Assembly: GCA_010093685.1 (NCBI GenBank)
Contig: MU006238.1
Location: 190,129 to 254,128, forward strand
Direction: 5' to 3'
From: Ophiobolus disseminans
Taxonomy: Eukaryota > Ascomycota > Dothideomycetes > Pleosporales > Phaeosphaeriaceae
DNA length: 64,000 nt
Within the stretch, counting starts at the first letter, position 1; every line of letters starts with the position of its first letter. This document shows positions 31,421 to 42,274 of the stretch, in pieces. The translations under genes and the position numbers were made by a program. Below the pieces are notes generated by a model, which saw only the letters and a program-made list of their open reading frames with translations, made no database searches and was not told where the DNA came from.

Positions 31421-32234
31421 GACAAAACCGACGTTCAGCCAACTAGCTCGTGTGGGTTGATGCTTCCAGTCTGAGTGTGCGGGCGAGCACGGTTGGTGCG
31501 TTTGAAGCGCATCCCTGAACGAGGCACAAGAGTGTGATGGGCCAGATAGGAAAATCACCGCTGAGCTTGTATACCTTTGACGAGATAGGTGCAGCGAAAT
31601 TTGCACGTACATAATGCTTGCACCTCTATAGCTGAACAATGAAGCATATGACGGCCAAGTACTCGAAGAAGGCATCGCGGATAACCGAGTGGGAGGTAGC
31701 ATTGTGCATTAGTCGCACCTGTTTTTGGCATGATGAGCATCACTGTATATTGGCTGAGTGGAAGTTTCAATGCTCTATTTGGTCTCAGTGTTGTGCCTGC
31801 TGAAGCTCTAGAATATACTGTGGAAAGCCGTAAAGGTAGCCAACGATCCTGCCTGTAAGTTGTTTGGCCTTCCTTGGAAATTGGTCTGCATCACCACTTG
31901 GAATCGCAAAACGCTGTATTGCTCTGGCGATGAAGATATCGGGAGCTTCGACGTGGGCGATGATGGTGAGAACTGAGTGCAAAACATATGCGATGCAGTC
32001 TCAAAAGAATCTCTATTTGCGCAAATAAGTTACCATATTGCTTCAATTGAGAAGATTAATATATTACCAGTGAACAAATAGAGATCTTCTCATTTATTTC
32101 TCCTGCCTTCATCGTTATCACAGCCTGCAGCTTCCGTGAACGCTTCTTGTTTCGTGCTACTGTGAGCGGAGTTCTTGTTCTCTCTCTGACAAATATTTCG
32201 GAAGCCCCAGAGCGATATCCCTTTCACCAACAAA
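31421..32234. other. Intergenic with AT-rich inverted repeat
   Basis: No gene. It contains the inverted repeat listed at 32009-32085. Confidence 0.4.
32009..32085. repeat. 11-bp inverted repeat flanking an AT-rich core
   Basis: ATCTCTATTTG at 32009-32019 pairs perfectly with CAAATAGAGAT at 32075-32085. The left arm runs into the palindrome ATTTGCGCAAAT. The 55-bp core is AT-rich. It could be a tiny MITE-like relic; no target duplication was identified. Confidence 0.5.
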
Positions 32235-32859
32235 TCAACGTAGTGGCCCGCCAAACTCGACGACGTCAAACTTCAGCCAGTCTGGCACTGGGTCGGGTTG
32301 TACACCGGGTTGATGATAGCAGGTCATTGCTCCCGTTGCTGGAGTTCCGAAAAGCCCATATTCAAGCATCGCATATTCGAACCTGAGGGCAAACATGAGC
32401 GCCTCGAATATTTTGCCACTTTTGTAGTTGGCATCGGATAGAAGTCCTTGGGGAACGCAACCGGGAAATAGTTGTTCGACGTTGTCGAGAGTCTTGAGGC
32501 TCTGTTGTTGTGTGGTCCTAGACACGCACTGCTTCTTGTGGGGACTCAGGCTTGCCGCGTTCTTGTTCTGGGCCTCGTTCAATTACGGTGGATGCGTTTG
32601 ATAAGTCAGTTGGTTCGACTCGGATGTGCGGAGAGCACTCGCAGCCCCTGGTGTTGCGGTTCATTCTTGCCTTACATTCCCGCTGCAATATGGGCATCCT
32701 CGCATCTTGCGTTGGGAATTTTGCGATTCTCGTCATGCTTCGTTGGTACGCAAACCTCGTCTTGATGATAATGGGGTGAATTTCGCCAGGATGAATTTGA
32801 GCGCAGAATTGTGAGCAGGTGGCGCAGAAAGCTCGGCATGCTAACCATGGTACGTCCAA
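32235..32859 (-). CDS. Two-exon protein of unknown function
   Basis: The 3' part is complement(32235..32528), the 5' part complement(32587..about 32859). The 58-nt intron between them opens GTAATTG and ends GAAGCAG, and both junctions are phase 0 (SNAST joined to CVSRTTQQQ). The downstream exon ends with EYGLFGTPATGAMTCYHQPG and VPDWLKFDVVEFGGPLR, which reads like a real protein. The 5' end has no clear ATG in frame (the ORF can be extended to 32859), so the start is open. About nine Cys residues, no signal peptide, no membrane helix. I do not recognise the family. Confidence 0.4.
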
Positions 32860-33909
32860 ATGGCGCCCAAGGTAGCCGCAGGAAAAGTAGCTTTGGTACG
32901 CAACGCCTTACCCTCTTTTTAGAGCCAGTTTCTCATGTTGTGTCCTTTCCAGCCCAATGTGCATTCAATGTGCATTCAATGTGCATTCAATGTGCCAGAA
33001 ATGCGCCACGATGTTATTCAACAATGACCTCGGTGGCGGACGGTATCAAGCTTCGCGAGGTGTGATAGCTACTTAGGTGGCATCAAAGGGCGGTTCTCTG
33101 AACAATCAGATGGCATGAGAATGGTGAACTGAAAAGAGTCGTGTTACTGTTGTTCTGAAGGCATGACTGCCTCTAGGTGCAAGTAGTACCCTCCGCGCCT
33201 CCGCCGCCTTTCTGAAGATTATGTTTCGCCTCTTCTAGCTGCCTGAGGTTGAAATGGAAAGGTGATGGGAGGCAAAGTTGTTGCAAGGGTTCGCGAACGA
33301 AAGTGGGGGCAACGCTTGTCAGAAATCCTACTTCCGGCTAGCCGCTAGCGCTCTTCCTCCACCCCTCACTTATAGACCATGACTTCCTCGTAATCGCTGC
33401 AGTATGAGACCAGACTTCATTTTTACCTGGTGGTACTGTAACATTGTGTGAGTGGTCTCCTCGCCCGGACCTCGCTTAGCGCTCCATTCAGTATGGTGAA
33501 AGTGTTGAGAGAAGACTGGAGCGAGGCTCAAGCGAGCTACAGCACGCCGCTACAGAATCGTTAAATCAGCCTCACGCCCGCTGCAGGTGTGGTATACGAA
33601 GGTAAAAATTCGGACTATCGGTGGAATAATTACATGCGCTGCTGGATCATTACGATAGCGTTCACTAGACAACATCTCTTCTTTCACTCTCTAGCACTGA
33701 AGAGCGAAAGTAAACTTCCAGCTATACCGCCAGTCAGAAAACGAAATTCCAGCTTAACCGTACAAAGTGAATTTTGGCAAGGCTTAGAGCGGATCGATTA
33801 CCCATCATCCCACCTCGGACTCGCATCTCTTAACTCCACCAATTTGAAGTCGGTCGGGTTTCATCGCTCATCAAGCTTGGTCCAATACTCCAGCTCAGCC
33901 CTTGCTTCC
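32860..33909. other. Intergenic, 1 kb, no gene seen
   Basis: Only the 11-bp tandem repeat at 32955-32995 stands out. Short frames near 33589-33933 lack features. Confidence 0.4.
32955..32995 (+). repeat. 11-bp tandem repeat CAATGTGCATT, 3.7 units
   Basis: Three exact units of CAATGTGCATT are followed by a partial fourth (CAATGTGC). Intergenic; looks like replication slippage. Confidence 0.9.
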
Positions 33910-35024
33910 CTAATACTGGTAGATGCCCGTTAAGAGAAGAACCATTACACCAAGAATGATGCAGCGAGCGAGATCGAACCTAGCGCCCCAATCTACACCA
34001 CCTGTTGCAATAAGTCTCTCTCCTACACCATCAGTTGTGTTAGCTCTCCCTCCTGTACCACCTGTCGTAGTAGGTCTTCCTCCTACACCAATCGTCGTAA
34101 CAGCCCCCCCTCCCACACTGCTGGTCGCGATAGGTCTCCCTCCCACGCTACTAATTGCAGTAGACCTGCCCGCTGCGCTGCTAGTTGCAATAGACCTGCC
34201 TCCTACGCTACTAGTTGCAATAGACCTCCCTCCTGCACTACTAGTCACAATGGGTCTCCCGCTTGCACTACTAGTCGTGAGAGGTTTCCCTCCTGCAGCA
34301 TTGCTTGACCCACTGCGTTTCTCCACACAGTACTCAACGCGGTATTTGGCCTCTTTCGTACTGAACGGTAAGAAGTTGGCGCAACCTTTGTTTGTTTCGT
34401 AGGTGAAATTCTGCACTGTGCACGAGACGAAGTTGTACGCCATTGCTCGAATCTCCTGCTGCGAGCGCTGGGAGACCGCCAATGCGACGGGGCCCTCACA
34501 TTTGTAGGCGCCTTGAAATAGATCAATGACGAATTTGACTACTCGCGCTACCCCTCCAAGGCCCGGGATTCTGCTGGGGATTGAGAGAATTAGGGATGTG
34601 ATCTCTAGGTTATCTGTCAGCATGATCTCTGACTATGACACGAGCTTGATTGGGGGAGATAGAGAAGGGCCCAATTACTCAATCCTATCTCCTGTGGATC
34701 ATCGTCCCCAACATTGTAGACAGCTAACGCAATTGTGAGATCAGGCTCGGTGCCTGATATCGTGATATCCTTGTACGCCTCTTCTGTTCTGTATCGCTTC
34801 CCACGCGGAAAATCGCCGTACACGTACTTCTGGGTCACATTTTGGCTGTTCGTGACCAGGTTGATACTCGCCCATATCTGATCGGTATTCCATTCACGAG
34901 GTTCGATAGAGAGTATTTCCTTGACGCTGAATCTAACAAAGTCCGCGGAGACTCTGGAGGCCAAGTACGATGCCACCAGTAGACCCTGTGCAAACCTCGC
35001 GACCGAAAGCATGTCTTGAGGCAA
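33910..35024 (-). CDS. Secreted decapeptide-repeat protein, probably GPI-anchored
   Basis: The model is complement(join(33910..34628, 34679..35024)), 354 residues. The 50-nt intron opens GTAATT, ends AGTCAG and keeps frame (QEIGL joined to KIMLTDN). The N-terminus (MLSVARFAQGLLVASYLAS) is signal-like. A globular part of about 200 residues has Cys and an NFT glycosylation site, and is followed by ten tandem 10-residue units with consensus GGRPIATSSV (residues about 228-327). The protein ends in a hydrophobic stretch (CIILGVMVLLLTGIYQY) with no cytosolic tail, as in GPI-anchor signals. It is probably a cell-wall or surface protein. The globular part matches nothing I recognise. Confidence 0.75.
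33994..34293 (-). repeat. 30-bp coding minisatellite, ten units
   Basis: Ten consecutive 30-bp units encode the decapeptides of the wall protein. The middle units are most alike (GGRSIATSSV, GGRPIATSSV); the distal ones have drifted to Gly/Thr-rich versions such as GGRPTTTGGT. Confidence 0.85.
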
Positions 35025-36756
35025 TGGTGTATGGTGAAAGATAGGCCAACACGAGACTGCTGATGAAAGGATAGTTTTCGAATCGATAGCAAGGGCCCAA
35101 AGAGTATAGTGGGCAAGATGAGGAAGGACATGAACATAACCAGAGATAAGACCTCAGCCTTGTGTGTTCAGCCTTGCGACGATTACACGCCCGGTGATGC
35201 ATGCACTGCGCCTCCACTGCGATTTCTCCAATTTATCTTCATATGGTCAGCCTACAATATAAAAGGAAACCTCACGAATGAAGTTGTTTTGTAGTGCACC
35301 ATGAATGTAAGGTGCAATGGGATAAGCGTGCAGTGGGCCAAATGCGGCCATGTCATGTTCGACAATGCTCACCGAATGCAGTGTTGGTTGGGGGCCATGC
35401 TGCGAGGATCTCCTTCTGGTACATATGAACGAAGGTTGATACGCTCAACGGCGATACATTCAGAGAATGGCGTACAGAAGAATTGGCACAACCCCACAAT
35501 ATCGACAGTTGTCAGTTGCTGATATGGTAATCGTAAGACTGTAAGCTGACTGACAGTGGATAGGCTACCTTACTAATGTGTCAGTGTAGCGTAAAACTAT
35601 GTGGAAGAGGTGCGTCAGGCACTCATTGTCATCCCGCGTAGAGAAGAGCCTTGCATCAAACATTTCTGATCAATATGCTTGTACTTGTGCTTGTGCTGGC
35701 TCTGAGCAAAAGATTGGTGAACATATTGCAACGGACGTTACGCAGGTATAGAGGTATTCCAAGAGCCACAGCTATTACCACACTCTTTCGGACAGATATC
35801 TTCGTACGAGACGCTCCCACCAGGTGAGCCTAGATCAGGCTGAAATGGACTCAGCAGCCGGTGAAGCAAAGAAGGGCGACCCCGCTTGGCATGGCTTTTG
35901 GTTGAGGGCATGAGGCTCAACTTCGCACCTATAATTGGATGGTCGATTTAAGCGAGCTGGCGATACGAGAGAACCAGCGCGTGCATTTGTATACTGATTT
36001 ACCTTTTGCGTGTCATCAGTGGTTATTTAGAGTAGTTGAGTAAGTTTGCTTACACAATCTGTGTCGCGATAAAAAGCAGCCGAGTGCTCAGCCTCAGTCA
36101 TGGTATAGAGACATTAGCTGTGAATGGTCGGGAGGAGTGTGGATGCAATGGGAATGGCGAATCATAAGCAGCTGCAGCCTCGCGAGATCTCAACGGTAAA
36201 GCTGAGAAGAGATCACGGATTGAACTCGGCTTACCTAGATGTTATGTAAATCAAGAGGTACACATACTTGGGAATGCGACAGGAACTTGCTTGAGGCTGC
36301 CCAGGTAATGTTGTGATGACGAGCAACGCGCTACCAATGACGCAACATTCGCTGACTCAGCAAGATCGTGAAGTGTCGCGACTTCTGTATATCCTCAGCC
36401 TCATCACAACACCACGCACGTACCTTAGTACCGTGAATACTACGCTCATAGTACTCCCAGAAGCTAGAATTTCGCAACAAAGTGAGCATCAGAAGCTACT
36501 TTTTTCATGCCAGCATCACTAGCATCGTACAACTTGCGCAGCACCACAACGAACCACAGATAGGAAGACGGAATCGAGCAAAATATTCTTCATTTAGTTC
36601 TACTAACAAGTAACGGCCAGCGTTCACATATCATGCAATCTCTACTACACCTGAACACGTCTAAACGGTCTGCGCATCCTCGAAATATGTCAGACGAATA
36701 TATCGCTCGACACACTCATTCCCTTGAGATGAGATATTTACACTAAGCATGCACAT
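35025..36756. other. Intergenic, 1.7 kb, no gene seen
   Basis: The longest gene-free stretch in the window. Short frames on both strands show no domains, and no RNA gene or repeat is evident. Confidence 0.4.
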
Positions 36757-37689
36757 CTAAAATCGATATAACTGCGCCATAGCCTTTCCGCTACCGTGCT
36801 GAGATGATGCAGCGTCAATACCGACCTCCCTCCTGTCACTCTCGTGATCCGACAGCGCCAAAGCTTGCGCTTTCCAGCGCTGTATATCCTCTACCAACTC
36901 ACTCAGAGCCCCACGAATAAACTGCCGCGTAGGTGAATCAGGCAGAGAAACGATGATGATCGGGATCTGGGTGTCCTGTAGTGACTGAGGCGGCGTGGAA
37001 TCGACAACTTCTAAACGAGCAGGTGGCGGCGATCGCCGTGGCGGCACAAAAGTCGAAGCATGTGAAGTAGGCGGCATCGGAAATTGAGCCAGTATCTCAT
37101 CGAACGTCAAAGAGCCAGTAAGTATTGACTCTTGGTCGCTCCCCTCGTCACTCATGGTGTCGTTGGAAAGCTGGGTGTTTGCGCCGGTGAGAACAGGGAC
37201 GTTGTCTTGGTCTGGGAAGAGAGAGATTTCTGGATTGAGATCGACAGATAGGAAGGGTGCGACGCCGGACTCCATGGTCGATCCCATGGCATACGACTGG
37301 TCAGACACTTCCGGTATAGGCCGCGATACTGATGGTGTGACTGGAATAGCATTACCAGGCAGACCAGTAGCCAACATAGTGCGCATCATGATGTCGAGCG
37401 CCATGTGCTTGGGTTTCTTATCTGGGGGGAAGAAGAGTTCGCCATACTGTTCGTATTCGCCTTCAACGCTGTGGTCAGAGATGTCGGGGTTACGGTTAGC
37501 CATGGCGGTTTGACGGCCCTCTGTTGACTTCAGCTCCTGCATCTCGAGATCTTTACGCGGGGATTTACGACGCGAAAGCGTGAAAGATAGGTTGTCTCCC
37601 CATGTGAAGAGCGTGGCACACACTGCACAAACAACGACGGCAGAAAGACTGGTGGGGAGGATGCCGGCTTGGATGTATGTGAGACCCAT
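36757..37689 (-). CDS. Single-pass membrane protein, unknown function
   Basis: From the ATG at 37689 the frame gives 310 residues: MGLTYIQAG, one hydrophobic helix (ILPTSLSAVVVCAVCATLF) at about residues 10-28, a basic stretch (SRRKSPRK) and a long hydrophilic, acidic and Ser/Pro-rich cytosolic-like region. A late segment with IPIIIVSLPDSPTRQF and a helix (LSELVEDIQRWKAQAL) may fold. An in-frame ATG at 37758 would add 23 residues. The basic residues after the helix suggest a cytosolic C-terminus. No family recognised. Confidence 0.6.
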   Translation of the reverse strand: MGLTYIQAGILPTSLSAVVVCAVCATLFTWGDNLSFTLSRRKSPRKDLEMQELKSTEGRQTAMANRNPDISDHSVEGEYEQYGELFFPPDKKPKHMALDIMMRTMLATGLPGNAIPVTPSVSRPIPEVSDQSYAMGSTMESGVAPFLSVDLNPEISLFPDQDNVPVLTGANTQLSNDTMSDEGSDQESILTGSLTFDEILAQFPMPPTSHASTFVPPRRSPPPARLEVVDSTPPQSLQDTQIPIIIVSLPDSPTRQFIRGALSELVEDIQRWKAQALALSDHESDRREVGIDAASSQHGSGKAMAQLYRF

Positions 37690-37758
37690 ATCTGACGTGA
37701 AGATGGGATGAAAGAGTCGGGTTTGAGATGAAATAGCTATCAAGATGGGTGGAAACAT

Positions 37759-38127
37759 CCAGGTTGAGATATAGAGAGAAGTGAGTCGCGCATTGTTTGT
37801 TCAATTAACATGTTTGCTAACAGTACTTGACATCACAATGAACCATACGATAGTACCCTGTGGGCGGTACCTTTATGAAGCAATATAGTGTTCAATCTGA
37901 CGTATTCTAGGTAAGCATTCGAACTTTATGATATTGTATTACGGTATGTATATCGAACAACATCAGCAATATGCATTCATGAAAACCAGTCCAAAATCCT
38001 CTCGCACTCAAGCTCTATGCAACACCGTCCCATCCAAATCTCCCAAGCCCCTCCATCTCCCTCAAAGATGTCCCAGCACCGTACCCAACCGACCATTAGC
38101 CATCGCTTACCCACCCACCACATTCCA
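37759..38127. other. Intergenic, nothing supported
   Basis: This lies between two reverse-strand membrane-protein genes. No features seen. Confidence 0.4.
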
Positions 38128-38643
38128 TCACACCCTTACAGGCGGCTGTCCCACCCCCTCAGTCCCCCCTCTCCTCCCCTGATAAAAAACACTCAGCGGC
38201 TTAACCTCCATCCCCGCCGCCGCACTAACACCATTATTCGCCAACGGACTCGAGCGCGCCAAATACATACTCGGCACCGTACTGTGCACTCTTGGCAGTG
38301 GGGGCATGGCTTTATCTAAGAAACTCTCCGGGCGGCGCGGTCTCGCAGGAACGTTTGTTCGCGGCGCCATTTCCACATCTGGCGTGCGAGCCTGCGTCCT
38401 ATGTACGATTTCAGGTGGACTGTGTCTCCGCGCCGCGATGATGCGCGCGTTGCGCTTACGCACGTAATGCACGATGCCGAGGACGGTGGCGAGGATGACG
38501 GCTGCGGAGATGAGGGTGATCATTAAGATGGCGTATTTGTTTGAGATGGCGCTTGGGAGGTGGGGTGTTGGGGTGTTTTGAGAGGATTCGAAGAGGGGGG
38601 GAATGGGGATGGTGGAAGGTGTTGGTGTCGGTGCGGGAGACAT
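38128..38643 (-). CDS. Single-pass membrane protein, unknown function
   Basis: From the ATG at 38643 the frame gives 171 residues: a short Pro/Thr-rich N-terminus (MSPAPTPTPSTIPIP), one TM helix (YAILMITLISAAVILATVLGI) followed by basic residues (HYVRKRNAR), and a Pro/Arg-rich tail. In-frame codons continue upstream to 38745. The Pro/Ser/Thr-rich N-terminus outside and basic residues inside suggest a type III plasma-membrane protein. Similar layouts occur in the neighbouring genes at 31, 36.7, 40.4 and 42.9 kb. No family recognised. Confidence 0.6.
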   Translation of the reverse strand: MSPAPTPTPSTIPIPPLFESSQNTPTPHLPSAISNKYAILMITLISAAVILATVLGIVHYVRKRNARIIAARRHSPPEIVHRTQARTPDVEMAPRTNVPARPRRPESFLDKAMPPLPRVHSTVPSMYLARSSPLANNGVSAAAGMEVKPLSVFYQGRRGGTEGVGQPPVRV

Positions 38644-38745
38644 TGTGATTGTAGTTGGTTCGATGGGGTTTGATGTGGTGTGGAAAGTAGAGATGCAGCC
38701 AGGACGGTGGAGTGCGATTGATGTTGGAAGATTAAGACGATGCAC

Positions 38746-39263
38746 AAGTGGATTTGAGGAAGGGGTCGCATCGTGCTTGATACGATGTGACGTTGCAAGG
38801 AGAGGTCATGAGACGGACGTGTCAAAGGTGCGTTGACAATAGAAACAAAGGACTATCTTCTTTGAGGCGGATGGATCTAATGCACATTGTGCATGCGCAA
38901 GAATGATCGATAATCTGCATGTGATTTCGAAGCGACAACCTTCTCGTTGTATTATGAGAGAACAGCCAAGCCATTGTACCCTTCTCGCAAGTTAGAGTCT
39001 TGTTACCCTGCTAAGTACCATCTTGACAGAACGGAGCCGATCTTGACGGAAATGTGTTGAGAGCGAGAGTCAACAATGGCATTGTGAGAAGCCGACCGTA
39101 TCAAAGGAGAGTTGATGTCTAAAATAGAACAGGAGACTTGACTTCAAGGCTTCGATATGATACCATAAAATGATATACGCTTCGACTGTAAGCTTTACAC
39201 CCATCCTTTTCAAATCACATGACATACGCAAAAATCTTACCCATTCCTCCCCCTCCCCCTGCC
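38746..39263. other. Intergenic, nothing supported
   Basis: No gene, RNA or repeat is evident. Confidence 0.4.
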
Positions 39264-39635
39264 CTACGGCCACGAAACACTCCCATCCGTCCCCACAACC
39301 ACCATCCTCGGTTTATGCGCCATAAATTCCTCCTCATCCCTCTCAATCGCCTCCTTCGCCCCAGGCGCACTAATAATCCCCAAAAACGTCAATGCATGCG
39401 TCTGATCGCGGAACGACATAACCGCCATAGAATCCCAATCTACAGGCCACGACGCGTTGACGAAAGCCGCGTTGCCGCCGACGTAGTGCCGCGTGTGCAC
39501 GGCGGGGAAATTCGCGCCTGTGAGCGATTTGACGAGCGGGATGTGCGTGTTGTCGTAGTGGTCTTTGTATTGCGTGAGGTTGAGGAGGGGGGACATTGTG
39601 CCGAAGACGAGGGCGGTGAAGTAGGGGAGTACCAT
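39264..39635 (-). CDS. EthD-type dimeric alpha-beta barrel protein
   Basis: From the ATG at 39635 (MVLPYFTALVFGTM) the frame gives 123 residues. The segment LTQYKDHYDNTHIPLVKSLT followed by HTRHYVGG is characteristic of EthD-like small dimeric ferredoxin-fold proteins, and the length is right for a single domain. Family members act in degradation or secondary-metabolite cyclisation and dehydration steps, but many have no known role. An in-frame ATG at 39704 would add a His/Thr-rich extension and is less likely. No biosynthetic enzyme lies next to it. Confidence 0.8.
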   Translation of the reverse strand: MVLPYFTALVFGTMSPLLNLTQYKDHYDNTHIPLVKSLTGANFPAVHTRHYVGGNAAFVNASWPVDWDSMAVMSFRDQTHALTFLGIISAPGAKEAIERDEEEFMAHKPRMVVVGTDGSVSWP

Positions 39636-40425
39636 TGTCGTGGTTTCGTTGTTTTGGCCGGTTTGGAGAGGGTGGTGGAGGTGAGGTGCGGCTGAGATGT
39701 GCAAGACGGCCTTTTATACCTCTTCAATTATCTCCGCTTCTTGTGCAAATGTAGAAGGAGCGATGGATCCATTCTACGCCTTGTCCTTTGTAGGTGTTGG
39801 TTCTAGCTCCCTTCCAGCAGATTGACTCAGGCACGTACTGCTGGCCTGTTTACCTATGCTGCTTTGGGAATGGATCGCGAAAAGTCTCGAGCTTCGTTCC
39901 GTACCTGCGTACGGCGTGAACAAGTGGAGTCATCGCAATTGGTGGGATCGCGTTGTTGCACAGGGAGTGCGGCTCGCGAATCCTACTGAGAACATTTGTT
40001 GTCACGGGAGTGCGGAGTTGTCTATGCCCGAATGGGACAAGTACGCGAACGTGCTGGGGTCAGACCTCGGGAGAAAAGCACCTAGTATTCATGCATGTCT
40101 GTACTACAAAAAATGGGTCTCTCACTCATAGCGATCAGCGGGTAGTATGGTGCAGTCGCTGGAAATGTGTGTGTATATTTGACGTGACGAAACGCATTTT
40201 ATTCGAATTTGAAATACCATGCCGCTCATCCAAGTCCTAAAGAGGATGCATATGAGACCTATGATTCATCTCATGCTTCTTCCCACGTGAACATACTCGT
40301 AACCGTTCGGAAATTTCGCAAACGTCGCTGACAAGCTTCCATGATTTCCCTCGGCCTGTGTACTACCACATTACCCGCCGTGACGTCCGAGGTAGCGGCC
40401 GACGTGAGTGACCTTGCGCCGTTGA
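39636..40425. other. Intergenic, nothing supported
   Basis: A plus-strand frame at 39856-40131 was considered and not accepted. No other signal. Confidence 0.4.
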
Positions 40426-40905
40426 TTAAGCAGCAGGACTATCTGTCGCCTGGTGGGTGGAAAGACCCTCATAGCGAGGGAGGGTATCGACTGAGTCGCG
40501 TGAAGCCCTGGGATGCATCGGAGCGGGTGCATTCACGCCAGCTGCGGGGGCAGTGGATGTTAATTGTCGAAGGTGTACAACAAGGCCCGGCAGTTCGAAG
40601 GCGGGCGATGCGGAGGGCTGGCGCTTGCGTCGGGAAGGGAAGAGGAAAAGGAAGAGCAAACAAATGCAGAAGACAACCCATACGAAGAAAAAGCCAATAG
40701 CGACGTAGCTCATGATGGTCGCCGCTTCTACAACACTCTTGTAGTGGGAGGAGCGGTCTGCCAATACTACGTTGCCCATGCTGGGTGTTGATGCCCCAAG
40801 GATGAGTTGGGAGAGTCGTGTGGGCGAATCGGGTAGCGTTGTGATCGAGGTGTGCCGCAAGCCGCCGAAATTGATGTGGACTTCCGGCGTATTCCAAGCG
40901 CACAC
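40426..40905 (-). CDS. Single-pass membrane protein, start unsettled
   Basis: The frame holds a strong TM helix (SYVAIGFFFVWVVFCICLLF) followed by basic residues (PSRRKRQ) and a Pro/Ala/Ser-rich tail ending at 40426. The open frame begins after a TGA at about 40937 and has no early ATG. The first in-frame ATG is at 40779 (MGNVVLADRSSHYK), giving 117 residues. A CTGAC branch and CTCAG acceptor at about 40920 hint at an upstream exon, which would add the NTPEVHINFGGL region. No family recognised. Confidence 0.5.
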   Translation of the reverse strand: MCAWNTPEVHINFGGLRHTSITTLPDSPTRLSQLILGASTPSMGNVVLADRSSHYKSVVEAATIMSYVAIGFFFVWVVFCICLLFLFLFPSRRKRQPSASPAFELPGLVVHLRQLTSTAPAAGVNAPAPMHPRASRDSVDTLPRYEGLSTHQATDSPAA

Positions 40906-41109
40906 ACAGGAGTCTCTGAGCAGTGTCAGGTTGGACGTTCATGATTGGATTGCGTAAAACAGTAAGTTTTGTAAGGCTGCGTCACCGAGAGGTGCCCACC
41001 AAGATGTATCGGCCTGTATCGGGTGTGAGGGTGGGTGGTCAAGTTGCGGACCTGGAGCGGAGAAGGGCTTTGGTGAAGTAAAAACGAGTGTGGGGTCGTA
41101 ACGCAGCGT

Positions 41110-42274
41110 TCAGTCCCCCGCTTCCTTAGCGGTCATGGCGACGACCGACGTTCTACTCGAGCTGCTGCTGCTTTTCCTCCTGTGGCGTTTCGCTGGCTCA
41201 GACGCGCTACTAGAAGGGCGCACGCCCGTCAACAACTGTGGTGGGAAGTAGTCCTCCCCTTCACCGACAACCAAACTCAGTGGAGTCCTGGCACGACTCT
41301 GGACAGGGCTCATGCGCATCGTCTCAGAACCCCAGCTCCTGCGCTGGCTCGGGCTGGCGCCGCCTGTGAGGCTGCGGTGGTGCCGGCGGGGCACGTTATC
41401 TGCAGGGAGCTGCAAACGCGAGTTCATGCCCATCCACAATGCCTCCTCGTCGTCGTCGCCCGGCGCACGCCAGCCACCGACGCCCTCGAAGTCTCTGGTC
41501 TTTTCGCTTGTGCCGAGGAGAGTCGCGAACGATGCGCTGTTGTTCGATAATCGCAGTTGAGTCGTGGAAGGTACAGCAGTCTCAAGGGACGCGGAACTCG
41601 CATGGTTGCGTCTACGGTCGTGATAGTGGTGCGGTGAGGTCACTTTGGGAGAGAGGGTCGCTGGGGTGTGACGGGTTGGAAGTGGTGTTGTCGATGGCGG
41701 GCTTATCCACGAGCCGATGAGTGCGACTGTAAGCTCGACATATACTATTGCTGCGCGGCAAAACAGCAGCGAGATGGCGCCGCACGTGGTGAGGATGGCG
41801 AGGCCAGCGAGAGGGAGCGAGATGGAGAAGAGGACAAGTGGTGCAAGAGCGTAGAGCGGGTTCCACAGACTGAACTCTGCGCTCAGTGAGCCTCGACCAA
41901 TGAGCATCGTAGGCGAAGTTTGTCTTCGGAGGTGTGCGGAAGTCGTGAAGTTTGTAGTCGACTTCAACATGTGAAAGGCTGCGGGGACGCCAAGGCCGAG
42001 GAAGTTGTAGGGCCACTTCTCAGCGCCACTTGTGCGCTTAGCCTGTTCGAAATCGTCGTGCTGAGCTGCGCGTCGGCGTCATCCCAATCCCAAGCAGTAC
42101 AGCGCTCAGAGACGTTCCCTTGAAGATGCTCTCGTACTGCTCGACCTTGAGGCGGGTGCTGTATGGCTGCTTCGAGATGCGCAGGAAGGTGCCGCCGGTG
42201 ACCACAAGCCAGGCTCCGAAAAGAAGCTCGTACTTGTATTTGGACAGGACGTGCTCAGAAGTTTGGTCCGTCAT
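41110..42274 (-). CDS. Two-TM membrane protein, probably two exons
   Basis: The 3' exon (from about 42060 to 41110) contains EKWPYNFLGLGVPAAFHMLK, two hydrophobic segments (LYALAPLVLFSISLPLAGLA and AISLLFCRAAIVYVELTVAL) and a long Ser/Arg-rich tail. It has no ATG upstream of MLKSTTNF at 41970. A 40-nt GT-AG intron at 42061-42100 would join it in phase to an upstream frame starting at the ATG at 42274 (MTDQTSEHVLSKYKYELLFG), giving 374 residues. Alternatively the 42038-42274 frame is a separate 78-residue protein; its KYKYELLFGAW...TRLKVEQYESIFKG recalls HIG1-type mitochondrial proteins. I prefer the joined model but weakly. Confidence 0.5.

Noticed and set aside
39856..40131. 91-codon plus-strand ORF (MLLWEWIAKSLELRS...)
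   Set aside because: No signal, domain or splice partner; insufficient support.
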